From NCBI GenBank assembly GCA_937870755.1, contig CALMZV010000015.1, positions 1 to 36,008 on the forward strand: a DNA stretch of 36,008 bases, written 5' to 3'. Position 1 is the first letter of the stretch, and the number at the start of each line of letters is the position of its first letter. The notes under the pieces are model-generated. The model searched no databases. It was not told where the DNA came from and saw only the letters and a program-made list of their open reading frames with translations. A program made the translations under genes and the position numbers. Shown one piece after another: positions 26,708 to 34,670 of this stretch. The stretch comes from an uncultured Methylocystaceae bacterium. GTDB lineage: Bacteria; Pseudomonadota; Alphaproteobacteria; Rhizobiales; Beijerinckiaceae.

Positions 26708-26836
26708 GGTCTTTCCCTTCGTCGGACGCGAGACTAGACCCTCCCGCGCCATCCGCAAACCCACACAGACGCGGCACATTGACAGGCCCGCGCCGCTCCC
26801 GCAAACCTCCGCCGGTCCATTCAACGAGCGAGATCC

Positions 26837-27694
26837 ATGTCCGACGCCAGCCTCCAGCGCATCATCGAAGCGGCCTTCGAGGACCGCGCCAGTATTGGCC
26901 CGGCCACGCACGGCGACGTGCGCGACGCGGTCAACGCCGCGCTCGACCAGCTCGATTCCGGCAGGGCGCGGGTGGCGACGCGCGATCCCGCGAAAAGCGG
27001 CAGGGACGCCTGGACGGTTCACCAATGGCTGAAGAAAGCGGTGCTGCTCTCCTTCCGCCTCAACGACATGACGACGATCTCCGGCGGGCCGGGCGGCGCG
27101 AGCTGGTGGGACAAGGTTCCCTCGAAATTCGCCGGCTGGGGCGCGGCCGAGCACGCGGCCGCCGGCTTCCGCTCGGTTCCCGGCGCCATCGTGCGGCGCT
27201 CGGCCTATGTCGCGCCCGGCGTTGTGCTCATGCCCTCCTTCGTCAATCTGGGCGCCTATGTGGACGCCGGCACGATGGTCGACACATGGGCGACCGTCGG
27301 CTCGTGCGCGCAGATCGGCAGGAACGTTCATCTGTCGGGCGGCGTCGGCATCGGCGGCGTGCTGGAGCCTTTGCAGGCCGGGCCCACCATCATCGAGGAC
27401 GACTGTTTCATCGGCGCGCGCTCGGAGGTGGTGGAAGGCGTGGTCGTCGGCCAGGGCGCGGTGCTGGCGATGGGCGTCTATATCGGCGCCTCCACCAAGG
27501 TCATCGACCGGCAGACCGGCAAGGTCCACATCGGCTACGTGCCGCCCTATTCGGTCGTCGTCTCCGGCAACGTGCCGGGCAAGCCGCTGCCGGGCGAGAA
27601 CTGGGGGCCGTCCACCTATTGCGCGGTGATCGTGAAGACGGTCGACGCGCAGACGCGCTCCAAGACCGGCATCAACGAGCTTCTGAGGGATTGA
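26837..27694 (+). CDS. dapD: 2,3,4,5-tetrahydropyridine-2,6-dicarboxylate N-succinyltransferase
   Basis: This enzyme transfers succinyl from succinyl-CoA to tetrahydrodipicolinate in lysine and diaminopimelate synthesis. The 285-residue protein has the N-terminal helical domain with [13 protein letters not shown], followed by left-handed beta-helix hexapeptide repeats ([20 protein letters not shown] onward). The substrate-site region [30 protein letters not shown] matches DapD. The stop overlaps the next start by one base, and dapE follows one gene later, giving two steps of the succinylase branch in one operon. Confidence 0.97.
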   Translation: MSDASLQRIIEAAFEDRASIGPATHGDVRDAVNAALDQLDSGRARVATRDPAKSGRDAWTVHQWLKKAVLLSFRLNDMTTISGGPGGASWWDKVPSKFAGWGAAEHAAAGFRSVPGAIVRRSAYVAPGVVLMPSFVNLGAYVDAGTMVDTWATVGSCAQIGRNVHLSGGVGIGGVLEPLQAGPTIIEDDCFIGARSEVVEGVVVGQGAVLAMGVYIGASTKVIDRQTGKVHIGYVPPYSVVVSGNVPGKPLPGENWGPSTYCAVIVKTVDAQTRSKTGINELLRD

Positions 27695-28170
27695 TGGCGG
27701 GCGACTTCCGCTTTCTCTACCGCACCGACGAGGGGCGCATTCCGCGCGCGACATGGGCGCGCGGCGCGCTGCCGCTTATTCTCGCCTTCAGCGCGCTGAC
27801 GGCCGTGCTGCGGCAGGCGCTGCGCTTCACCAACAAATCGCTCAGCGAGCGGGCCTTCATCGACGGCCCGACCATCGCCGCGCATGTCTACATCGTCGTC
27901 TACGCGGCGGCGGCGCTGTTGATCGCCATCTCGTGGGTCAACCTGTCGGCAAAACGGTTCCGCGATCGCGGACGGCCGGCGCCGCTTGCGCTCGCAGGGC
28001 TTCTCCCGCTGGCGGCGTTCGCGGCCGGCGCGGCGCATTGGCTGCAGCCGCGCGTCGCCGAAGTCATGCCGCGCTGGAACGTGACCGCGCTCGATGCGCT
28101 GGCGCTGCTGGCGCTTGCGTGGACGCTCGCCGAAATGCTCGACGCGTTGCCGGCGAAAGGCGAAGCATGA
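27694..28170 (+). CDS. DUF805-like small membrane protein between dapD and dapE
   Basis: This 158-residue protein has about four hydrophobic segments (near 25-45, 65-85, 98-118 and 135-150). The start, with a GRI-P-R-ATW arrangement, and [11 protein letters not shown] between helices 2 and 3 fit DUF805 (YhaH-like) inner membrane proteins, though the match is partial. Function is unknown. It overlaps dapD by one base and dapE by four, so its expression is bound to diaminopimelate synthesis. Confidence 0.7.
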   Translation: MAGDFRFLYRTDEGRIPRATWARGALPLILAFSALTAVLRQALRFTNKSLSERAFIDGPTIAAHVYIVVYAAAALLIAISWVNLSAKRFRDRGRPAPLALAGLLPLAAFAAGAAHWLQPRVAEVMPRWNVTALDALALLALAWTLAEMLDALPAKGEA

Positions 28171-29330
28171 GCGCGCCCGACCGCGGCGCGCTCGACATCG
28201 CGCGCGCGCTCATCCGCTGCCCCTCGGTGACGCCGGCCGAAGGGGGCGCGCTCGCCTATCTGGAGCGCCTGCTGGGCGCGGCCGGATTCGAGACGCATCG
28301 CGTGACGTTCAGCGACCAGGACACGCCCGATGTCGACAATCTCTATGCGAAGATCGGCGCGGGCGCGCCGCATCTGACCTTCGCCGGCCATACCGACGTG
28401 GTGCCGCCGGGCGACGAAAGCCTGTGGCGCTTTCCGCCGTTTTCGGCGGAAGTGGCGGAAGGAAGAGTGTGGGGGCGCGGCGCCGCCGACATGAAGGGCG
28501 GCGTCGCGGCCTTCGCGGCCGCCGCGCTCGCCTACGTTGAGGAGAACGGGCCGCCGAATGGCTCGCTGTCCTTCCTCATCACCGGCGACGAGGAAGGCCC
28601 GTCCATCAACGGCACGGCGAAGCTGCTGCAATGGGCCGCCGCGCGTGGCGAGACATTCTCGCACGCCATCGTCGGCGAGCCGACCAATCCCGACGCGCTC
28701 GGCGACATGATCAAGATCGGGCGTCGCGGCTCGCTCAACGGCGCCATCGCGGTCGCCGGCGCGCAGGGTCATTCGGCCTATCCACAACAGGCCGACAACC
28801 CCATCGAGACGCTCGCGCGCATCGTGACCGCGCTGTCGGAAAAGCCGCTCGACGAAGGCACGGAGGCCTTCGATCCCACGCGGCTGGTCGTCACCTCGTT
28901 CGATGTCGGCAACCCGTCGCGCAACGTCATTCCGGGGCAGGCGCGCGCCCTGTTCAACGTGCGGTTCAACGATCTGTGGACCGCCGGAACGCTGGCGCGC
29001 CACATCGAGGCGCTCGTCGCCAGCGCCGCGCCGGGCGCGCGCGCGACCTGCACGTTCTCGCCCTGCAATTCGCCGGCCTTCCGCACACAGCGCTCGGACT
29101 TCACCGATCTCGTCGTCGCCGCGATCGCGGACAAGACCGGCCGCCGGCCCGCGCTTTCGACCAGCGGCGGCACGTCCGACGCGCGATTCATCTCGGCCTA
29201 TTGTCCGGTGATCGAATTCGGTCTGGTCGGCAAGACCATCCACGCCACCGACGAGAACGTTGAGATCGCGGACATCGAAAAACTGACCGACATCTACGGC
29301 GCGATCCTGCGCCGCTATTTCGGCCGATAA
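28167..29330 (+). CDS. dapE: Succinyl-diaminopimelate desuccinylase
   Basis: This M20-family di-zinc enzyme releases LL-diaminopimelate from its N-succinyl form. The 387-residue protein shows the metal and catalytic set: His75 and Asp77 in [11 protein letters not shown], bridging Asp108 in [10 protein letters not shown], catalytic Glu142 and ligand Glu143 in ITGDEEG, Glu171 in VGEPT, and the late His in [11 protein letters not shown]. The dimerisation domain carries [19 protein letters not shown]. Its ATG overlaps the DUF805-like gene by four bases. Confidence 0.96.
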   Translation: MSAPDRGALDIARALIRCPSVTPAEGGALAYLERLLGAAGFETHRVTFSDQDTPDVDNLYAKIGAGAPHLTFAGHTDVVPPGDESLWRFPPFSAEVAEGRVWGRGAADMKGGVAAFAAAALAYVEENGPPNGSLSFLITGDEEGPSINGTAKLLQWAAARGETFSHAIVGEPTNPDALGDMIKIGRRGSLNGAIAVAGAQGHSAYPQQADNPIETLARIVTALSEKPLDEGTEAFDPTRLVVTSFDVGNPSRNVIPGQARALFNVRFNDLWTAGTLARHIEALVASAAPGARATCTFSPCNSPAFRTQRSDFTDLVVAAIADKTGRRPALSTSGGTSDARFISAYCPVIEFGLVGKTIHATDENVEIADIEKLTDIYGAILRRYFGR

Positions 29331-29342
29331 CAGGAGGAACGC

Positions 29343-30056
29343 ATGAGCGGCAAACCGAAGGGCTTTTCCAGAGACGAATGCGCGGCGATCGAGGCCGCGA
29401 TTTCCGAGCGCCGGTCGATCCGCGCCTTTCTCGACAAGCCCGTGTCGCGCGAAATGGTCGAGCGGCTGCTCGACATCGCCGCGCGCGCGCCGTCGGGCAC
29501 CAACATGCAGCCGTGGAAGGCGCATGTGGTGACGGGGTCGGAAAAGCAGCGCGTGACGGAAGCCGTGCTCGCCGATTTCGCGGAGACCGGCACGCAGCGC
29601 CACAATTCCGAATACAAATACTACCCGGACGAGTTCTTCGAACCCTATCTGTCGCGCCGCCGCAAGGTGGGCTGGGACATGTACGGCATTCTCGGAATCA
29701 AGAAGGGCGACGGCGCCGCGATGGCCGCGCAGCACGGGCGCAACTACGTGTTTTTCGACGCGCCGGTCGGCATCGTCTTCACGGTCGACCGCCGTCTCGA
29801 AATCGGCTCCTGGCTCGACTACGGATATTTCCTGGAGGCGCTGTCGGTCGCAGCCCGCGCGCATGGCCTCGAAAGCTGCTCGCAGGCGGCCTTCGCCTAT
29901 TTCCACAAGCCGGTGCGCGAAGCCTTGCAGCTTGCGCCGGAGGAAATGGTCGTGTGCGGTTTCTCGCTCGGCTACGCCGACTGGTCCGCGCCGATCAACG
30001 CGCTCGTCACCGACCGCACGCCCGCGAAGGAGTTCGCGACGTTTCGCGGGTTCTGA
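29343..30056 (+). CDS. Nitroreductase family protein
   Basis: This 237-residue FMN-dependent oxidoreductase has the nitroreductase start ISERRSIRAFLDKPVSREMVERLLDIAARAPSGTNMQPWKAHVV, which forms the flavin site, and the late SLGYADWSAPINALVTDRTPAKEF tail with GLESCSQAAFAYF between. It should reduce nitroaromatics or quinone-like compounds using NAD(P)H; the true substrate is unknown. It starts 12 bases after dapE behind a strong AGGAGGA ribosome binding site and may be the last gene of that transcript. Confidence 0.9.
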   Translation: MSGKPKGFSRDECAAIEAAISERRSIRAFLDKPVSREMVERLLDIAARAPSGTNMQPWKAHVVTGSEKQRVTEAVLADFAETGTQRHNSEYKYYPDEFFEPYLSRRRKVGWDMYGILGIKKGDGAAMAAQHGRNYVFFDAPVGIVFTVDRRLEIGSWLDYGYFLEALSVAARAHGLESCSQAAFAYFHKPVREALQLAPEEMVVCGFSLGYADWSAPINALVTDRTPAKEFATFRGF

Positions 30057-30059
30057 ACC

Positions 30060-30593
30060 TCACGAAAACAGATCGCGCGGACCGAAGGCCGCGCGTTCGA
30101 TTTCGAGCAGCCGCAGTTTCGTCCTGACGCCGCCGGGCGCCGAAAAACCGCCGGTCCCGCCGCCCGCCGCCACCACGCGATGGCAGGGCGTGACGATCGG
30201 ACAGGGGTTGCGCCCGAGCGCGACGCCGACGGCGCGCGCGGCATGCGGGTCGCCGATCGCCTTCGCGAGATCGCCGTACGTTCTGGTGTAACCGGCGGGT
30301 ATGGCGCGGCAGGCCGCATAGACCGCGCGTTCGAAATCCGGCGCGCCGCTCTCGTCGAGCGCGATCGCATCCAGCGTCGCCGCGCGCCCGTCGATCAGAT
30401 CGCGGATGCGCGCGATGGCGTCCTGCGCCCGCGGCGAAGGCGCGCGCTCGGCGGCGCCGGACGCGCGGACGAGCCGCGCGCGCGTCGCCTCGTCCGAGCT
30501 TTCGGGAAAACTCACCGCGACGAGGCCGCGCGCGCTCCACGCCAGTCCGCAGCGCCCGAGCGCGGTGTCGAACAGACAGAAGCCCGCATCCAT
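30060..30593 (-). CDS. ogt: Methylated-DNA--[protein]-cysteine S-methyltransferase
   Basis: This suicide enzyme repairs O6-alkylguanine in DNA. The 177-residue protein has the acceptor motif TPCHRVV with nucleophile Cys137, the Asn-containing GRNPCPIVTPC region before it, the helix-turn-helix FERAVYAACRAIPAGYTRTYGDLAKAIG that binds the minor groove, and the TGGFSAPGG loop. The N-terminal part is the usual degenerate half-domain. The gene is convergent with the nitroreductase (3-base gap) and follows the dehydrogenase gene by 12 bases on the same strand. Confidence 0.94.
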   Translation of the reverse strand: MDAGFCLFDTALGRCGLAWSARGLVAVSFPESSDEATRARLVRASGAAERAPSPRAQDAIARIRDLIDGRAATLDAIALDESGAPDFERAVYAACRAIPAGYTRTYGDLAKAIGDPHAARAVGVALGRNPCPIVTPCHRVVAAGGGTGGFSAPGGVRTKLRLLEIERAAFGPRDLFS

Positions 30594-30605
30594 GCGGGCA
30601 TTCTA

Positions 30606-31490
30606 TCAGGCCTTCGCGCCGCGCAGGAAATTGACGATGCCGGAGAAATCGTCGCCGGCGTGGCCGGCCGCCGAAAACAGCGCGTAAAGCTGCGCCGCCG
30701 CGCCGCCCATCGGAATGGTCGCGCCGGCGCTTGCGGCCGCCTCCTGCGCCAGCTTCAGATCCTTCAGCATGAGGGCCGCCGCGAAGCCCGGCCTGTAGCC
30801 GTTGTTGGCCGGCGAGGTCGGCACGGGGCCCGGCACGGGGCAATAGGTCGTCAACGACCAGCTCTGGCCCGAGGAGGTGGAGGCGACGTCGAACAACGCC
30901 TGATGCGTCAGCCCCAGCTTCTCGCCGAGCACGAAGGCTTCGGCGGTGGCGATCATGGTCGCGCCGAGGATCATGTTGTTGCAGATTTTCGCCGCCTGCC
31001 CCGCGCCCGCGCCGCCGCAATGGACGATCTTCTTGCCCATTTTCTCCAGCACGGGCCTGGCGGCGGCGAACGCCGCTTCCGTCCCCCCGCACATGAAGGT
31101 GAGCGTCGCGCCCTTCGCGCCGCCCGTGCCGCCGGACACCGGCGCATCCAAGCTGGCGAGCCCGGCCTTTTGCGCGATGGCGTGCGCGGCGCGCGCGGAA
31201 TCGACGTCGATGGTGGAGCTGTCGATCAGCAGCGCGCCCTTCTTCGCCTTGTCGGCGATCTCGCCCCATACGCCGAGCACGTGTTTGCCCATGGGCAGCA
31301 TGGTGACGACGACATCGGCGCCGGCGACCGCCTCGAGCGCGGAGGCCGCCGTCTTCACGCCCTCGGCGCGCGCCTGCTCCAGCGAGGCTGCGGCAAGATC
31401 GAACCCGACCGTCTCGAACCCCGCCTTCGCCAGATTGACGGCCATCGGCCCGCCCATGTTGCCGAGGCCGATGAATGCGATCTTGCTCAT
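30606..31490 (-). CDS. 3-hydroxyisobutyrate dehydrogenase-type NAD(P) oxidoreductase
   Basis: This 294-residue beta-hydroxyacid dehydrogenase has the nucleotide site GLGNMGGPMAVNL (8-20), the substrate loop DAPVSGGTGGAK (115-126) and catalytic Lys168 in GQAAKICNNMILG. The C-terminal KDLKLAQEAA segment is typical of 3-hydroxyisobutyrate dehydrogenase (MmsB) of valine breakdown, but tartronate-semialdehyde or other related reductases cannot be excluded. The remaining valine-degradation genes are not in the window. The ATG at 31490 follows GGGGGAGC. Confidence 0.87.
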   Translation of the reverse strand: MSKIAFIGLGNMGGPMAVNLAKAGFETVGFDLAAASLEQARAEGVKTAASALEAVAGADVVVTMLPMGKHVLGVWGEIADKAKKGALLIDSSTIDVDSARAAHAIAQKAGLASLDAPVSGGTGGAKGATLTFMCGGTEAAFAAARPVLEKMGKKIVHCGGAGAGQAAKICNNMILGATMIATAEAFVLGEKLGLTHQALFDVASTSSGQSWSLTTYCPVPGPVPTSPANNGYRPGFAAALMLKDLKLAQEAAASAGATIPMGGAAAQLYALFSAAGHAGDDFSGIVNFLRGAKA

Positions 31491-31550
31491 TTTGCTCCCC
31501 CGCTCCCTGCGGTTTTCCAGAATCTTCCGCCGTTGGGCTATCATTGGGGC

Positions 31551-32327
31551 ATGGCCAAGGGCGAGGCGCAACAGGGCACATACGGATTGCGACGGTTCGC
31601 CCCGCTGGGCGCCATCGCGCTGGCGCTCGCCGCCTTCTTCGCGCTGCGGCTCGACCGCGCGCTGTCGTTCGAGCAGCTCGTCGAAACGCGCGCGGCGTGG
31701 CGCGCTTATGTCGGCGCCCACCCGGTCGGCTCCGTCGCCGGTTTCGTCGCGCTCTATGCGGGGCTCGTCGCCATTTCCGCGCCCGGCGCGACGATCATGA
31801 CGCTGGCCGCCGGCGCGCTGTTCGGCGCATGGGTGGGCGCGCCGGCGGCCGCGCTCGGCGCCACGCTCGGCGCGAGCCTGCTGTTTCTGGCGGCCCGCTC
31901 CGCGCTCGGAACGTGGCTGGCCACGCGCGCCGGACCGGCGCTCGGCCGGCTGACGGCCGGGTTCCGAAAAGATGCGGCCAGCTACATGCTGTTCCTGCGC
32001 CTGTCGCCGCTCTTTCCGTTCTGGCTGGTCAATCTGGCGGCCGCGCTCGCCGGGGCGCCGTTCGCGACCTTTCTCTGGACGACGGCGATCGGCGTGCTGC
32101 CGGCGGCCGCCGTATTCGCCTATGCCGGGGCGAGCCTCGATTCGCTGGCGGAGACGGCCATCGCGGCCCGCGCCGCCTGCCGCGCGGCGGGCGAGGCCGC
32201 CTGCCCGCTGTCGCTGCCGCTGTCGGCGATCTTCTCGCCGCGGCTGGCGGGGCTGCTCCTGGGCTTCTCCCTGCTTGCGCTCGCGCCCGTCCTCGCGCGA
32301 CGGTGGCGCGCGCGACATTCCGGATAG
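31551..32327 (+). CDS. TVP38/TMEM64 family membrane protein
   Basis: This 258-residue inner membrane protein belongs to the DedA-like SNARE_assoc superfamily. It has GALFGAWVGAPAAALGATLGASL in the re-entrant region and FLRLSPLFPFWLVNLAAAL, a conserved feature of the family, and about six hydrophobic segments. Its role may be lipid scrambling or transport; unknown here. It lies 5 bases ahead of the flavin reductase gene. From memory, TVP38 and this reductase type are also found fused into one protein, which supports a shared function. Confidence 0.88.
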   Translation: MAKGEAQQGTYGLRRFAPLGAIALALAAFFALRLDRALSFEQLVETRAAWRAYVGAHPVGSVAGFVALYAGLVAISAPGATIMTLAAGALFGAWVGAPAAALGATLGASLLFLAARSALGTWLATRAGPALGRLTAGFRKDAASYMLFLRLSPLFPFWLVNLAAALAGAPFATFLWTTAIGVLPAAAVFAYAGASLDSLAETAIAARAACRAAGEAACPLSLPLSAIFSPRLAGLLLGFSLLALAPVLARRWRARHSG

Positions 32328-32332
32328 GACAG

Positions 32333-33751
32333 ATGGAAACGCTTACTCCCGACCTTTGCGTGATCGGCGCCGGCGCCGGCGGACTTTCGGTCGCCGCCGG
32401 CGCGGCGCGGCTCGGCGCCTCGGTCGTGCTCATCGAAAAGGGCGCGATGGGCGGCGACTGCCTGAATTTCGGCTGCGTGCCCTCCAAGGCCCTGCTGGCG
32501 GCGGGCGCGGCCGCGCAGGCGATGCGCGAGGCCGGGCGTTTCGGCCTGCGCGCCGTGGAGCCGCGCGCGGACTGGGCGCAGGTGCGCGCGCATGTGAAAG
32601 GCGCCATCGCCGCCATCGCGCCGATGGATTCGCAGGCGCGCTACGAAGGCATGGGCGTGCGGGTGATCCGCGCGCACGCGCGTTTCGCCGATCCGCGCAC
32701 GCTGGAGGCCGGTGGCGTCGCCGTGCGGGCGCGCCGGTTCGTGATCGCGACCGGCTCGGCGCCCGCGACGCCGCCAATACCGGGGCTGGAGCTGGTGCGG
32801 TTTCTGACCAACGAGACGGTCTTCGACCTCGAAACCTTTCCGACGCGGCTGATCGTGCTCGGCGGCGGGGCGGTCGGCGTGGAGATGGCGCAGGCGTTCC
32901 GGCGGCTGGGCTCCGAAGTCGTGATCATCGAGGCAGAACGGGCGCTGGCGCGCGAAGACCCGGAGATGGCGCGCGTGGCGCTGGACGCGCTGCGGCGCGA
33001 GGGCGTGGAACTGCGCGAGAACGCGCGCGTGACGCGCCTCGAGCCGCACGGGGCGGGACTGCGCGCAATTCTGCCGCACGCGGCGTTCGAGGATCATATC
33101 GACGGGTCGCACCTCCTGATCGCGACCGGGCGGCGGCCGAACGTCGACAATCTGGGGCTGGAGCGGGCCGGCGTGCGATACGGACCGGAGGCAATAGCGG
33201 TCGGCCGCGACATGCGCACGTCCAATCGCCGCATTTACGCCATTGGCGATGCGGCCGGCGGACAGGCGACGCATGCGGCCAGCCACCATGCGACGGTGGT
33301 GCTGAAACGCGCGCTGTTCCGCCTGCCGGCGAAGGCGAACCCGGCCATCGTGCCGCGCGTCGTCTATACCGAGCCGGAACTGGCGAGCGTGGGGCTGAGC
33401 GAGGCGCAGGCGCGCGCCGGGCGGCGCAGGATACGGGTGCTGCGCTTTGCGGTCGCAAGCGCCGACCGCGCGGAAACCGAGGCGCGGCGCAGCGGGCACA
33501 TCAAGGTCGTGACCGACGCGGGCGGCGAGATTCTGGGCTGCGCGATCGCCGCGCACGGCGCCGCCGACCTGATCGCGCCGTGGGGGCTGGCGATCGGCAA
33601 GGGGCTCAAGATCGACGCGCTGGCCAATCTGGTGGCGCCCTACCCCACGCTGAGCGAGATTTCGCGGCGCGCGGCGATCGAATTCTACGCGGAAAAACTG
33701 GACGGTCCGCTGGCGCGGCTGGGGCTGCGGCTGGCGCGGATGCTGGGCTGA
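32333..33751 (+). CDS. MerA-like pyridine nucleotide-disulfide oxidoreductase
   Basis: This 472-residue FAD enzyme has the N-terminal FAD site IGAGAGGLSVAAGA, the redox-active cysteines Cys43 and Cys48 in GGDCLNFGCVPSK, an NAD(P) site VLGGGAVGVEMAQAF, and the second FAD motif RIYAIGDAAGG. The C-terminal dimerisation domain reads APYPTLSE where glutathione and lipoamide enzymes have a catalytic His-Pro; a Tyr at this site also occurs in mercuric reductase. The MerA C-terminal Cys-Cys and N-terminal HMA domain are absent, so mercury reduction is unlikely. It is probably a quinone or disulfide reductase working with the TVP38 membrane protein. No mer genes are nearby. Confidence 0.88.
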   Translation: METLTPDLCVIGAGAGGLSVAAGAARLGASVVLIEKGAMGGDCLNFGCVPSKALLAAGAAAQAMREAGRFGLRAVEPRADWAQVRAHVKGAIAAIAPMDSQARYEGMGVRVIRAHARFADPRTLEAGGVAVRARRFVIATGSAPATPPIPGLELVRFLTNETVFDLETFPTRLIVLGGGAVGVEMAQAFRRLGSEVVIIEAERALAREDPEMARVALDALRREGVELRENARVTRLEPHGAGLRAILPHAAFEDHIDGSHLLIATGRRPNVDNLGLERAGVRYGPEAIAVGRDMRTSNRRIYAIGDAAGGQATHAASHHATVVLKRALFRLPAKANPAIVPRVVYTEPELASVGLSEAQARAGRRRIRVLRFAVASADRAETEARRSGHIKVVTDAGGEILGCAIAAHGAADLIAPWGLAIGKGLKIDALANLVAPYPTLSEISRRAAIEFYAEKLDGPLARLGLRLARMLG

Positions 33752-33875
33752 CTGGCTGCGGCGCGGGATAGTTGGAAAAGCCGCCCGCGCCCGCTTGCGT
33801 TCACACGCGCGAGAGGCTAAACGACGGCTCTCTCGACGGCTTGTCGAGATCGACGCGGCCAGCCCGCATCGAAAC

Positions 33876-33952
33876 GCGCCCGTAGCTCAGCTGGATAGAG
33901 CACCAGACTACGAATCTGGGGGTCAGAGGTTCGAATCCTTTCGGGCGCGCCA
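33876..33952 (+). tRNA. tRNA-Arg (anticodon ACG)
   Basis: A complete 77-base cloverleaf with encoded CCA. The acceptor stem pairs GCGCCCG (33876-33882) with CGGGCGC (33942-33948), the D-arm is GCTCAGCTGGATAGAGC, the anticodon stem CCAGA/TCTGG encloses loop CTACGAA with anticodon ACG at 33910-33912, and the T-loop is TTCGAAT. The first anticodon base would be edited to inosine to read CGU, CGC and CGA. The gene stands exactly at the change from GC-rich core DNA to lower-GC DNA, and its 3' end is a common target for integrating elements. Confidence 0.98.
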
Positions 33953-34028
33953 TTTTCCTGAAATATCGCAATTGGTTAGCGCGCATGCGACGCCGCTCCC
34001 GTCTTAGGACGGTTGCGGAGGACGGTGT

Positions 34029-34274
34029 TTAAGACGGCGCGATCTTGCGCAAAGCCGCGATCGCTTCCGCTGGGTCGAAGCGCAGGATTTCCGCGATCTC
34101 GATCAGTTCGACCACATCGACGCGCCGCTGCCCGCTTTCTAGGCGAGCGACGAACGATTGGTACTCACCCAGCTGCTCCGCAAATTGCGCCTGCGTCATC
34201 CCAGCTTCCTCGCGTTTGTCGGCGAGGAAGGCGATCAGGGCATCGTGTCGTGCTGTTCCTAACGTCTTGGCCAA
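34029..34274 (-). CDS. XRE-family helix-turn-helix regulator
   Basis: This 81-residue DNA-binding protein has a Cro/CI-type helix-turn-helix at about residues 26-48 (MTQAQFAEQLGEYQSFVARLE), followed by SGQRRVDVVELIEIAEIL, the usual fourth helix region. The start is a TTG at 34274; I find no ATG or GTG upstream before stops of sense, and GCGGGG lies 5-10 bases ahead as ribosome binding site. That site is inside a perfect 10-bp inverted repeat (34278-34301), suggesting autoregulation. Small XRE proteins divergent from a methyltransferase recall controller (C) proteins of restriction-modification systems, but solitary relatives of this sequence are common in alphaproteobacteria, so the role is open. 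Confidence 0.85.
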   Translation of the reverse strand: MAKTLGTARHDALIAFLADKREEAGMTQAQFAEQLGEYQSFVARLESGQRRVDVVELIEIAEILRFDPAEAIAALRKIAPS

Positions 34275-34277
34275 TCG

Positions 34278-34301
34278 AACCCCGCTTGCAGAAGCGGGGT
34301 T
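34278..34301. promoter_or_regulatory. Perfect inverted repeat over the XRE ribosome binding site
   Basis: Two 10-base arms (AACCCCGCTT / AAGCGGGGTT) with a 4-base loop lie directly upstream of the TTG start of the XRE gene. In RNA of either strand this forms a strong hairpin. It could be the operator of the XRE protein, an RNA hairpin that hides the ribosome binding site, or a terminator guarding the divergent gene pair (only TTT follows on the plus strand). Confidence 0.7.
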
Positions 34302-34330
34302 TCCAGTAATCTGCTTTTCAGATTATCTTA

Positions 34331-34344
34331 AAAATAGATATTTT
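34331..34344. promoter_or_regulatory. AT-rich dyad ahead of the membrane protein/methyltransferase unit
   Basis: AAAATA-GA-TATTTT is a perfect 6-bp dyad centred 18 bases before the ATG of the membrane-protein gene and just before its ribosome binding site (GGAGAG, 34345-34350). It may be part of the promoter or a second regulator site. I cannot name -35/-10 boxes with confidence. Confidence 0.4.
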
Positions 34345-34355
34345 GGAGAGATGCG

Positions 34356-34670
34356 ATGGAGACGGCAAAGGAAGTCGGATTCTTGCTGCTGATAGCCGCA
34401 GCGCTTGCTCCGATGGTGTTGGGCATCGGCTGGGGCATCGTGGAGCATAACATTCTACCGCGCTTCATTCCCCGCCATGAGATCAAGCGCTTGGTGGAGG
34501 ACATAAAATCGCGCTATCCACATGATCCTGTTGACGCAGCGAGGAACGAGGAAATGGCTGCTTGGTATCGTTCCGAGGCAGTGGCACAAGGAAAATGGCG
34601 ACGAGTGCGACAACAGCTCGAACTTATGGGCCGTTCACCAGCGCGGGCAACAAAACGCAAGCTCCTATGA
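34356..34670 (+). CDS. Small membrane protein of unknown function, coupled to the methyltransferase
   Basis: This 104-residue protein has one membrane helix at about residues 7-30 (VGFLLLIAAALAPMVLGIGW), then a charged cytoplasmic tail with PRHEIKRLVEDIKSRYP and a C-terminal region rich in Arg and Lys. No family is recognised. The ATG at 34356 follows GGAGAG with 5-base spacing; an ATG at 34351 opens a different, unlikely frame. The stop overlaps the methyltransferase start by 4 bases (ATGA), so the two are translationally coupled. A basic tail next to the membrane and coupling to a DNA enzyme might mean a membrane-linked effector, but that is speculation. Confidence 0.7.
   Translation: METAKEVGFLLLIAAALAPMVLGIGWGIVEHNILPRFIPRHEIKRLVEDIKSRYPHDPVDAARNEEMAAWYRSEAVAQGKWRRVRQQLELMGRSPARATKRKLL

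Noticed and set aside
32333-33751. Mercuric reductase (merA) as a resistance gene
   Set aside because: No HMA domain, no terminal Cys-Cys pair, and no merR, merT or merP nearby; the similarity is at superfamily level.
34045-34392. Plus-strand 115-codon frame, including the ATG at 34351
   Set aside because: It runs antisense through the XRE gene and then out of frame with the membrane protein; the ribosome binding site spacing favours the ATG at 34356.
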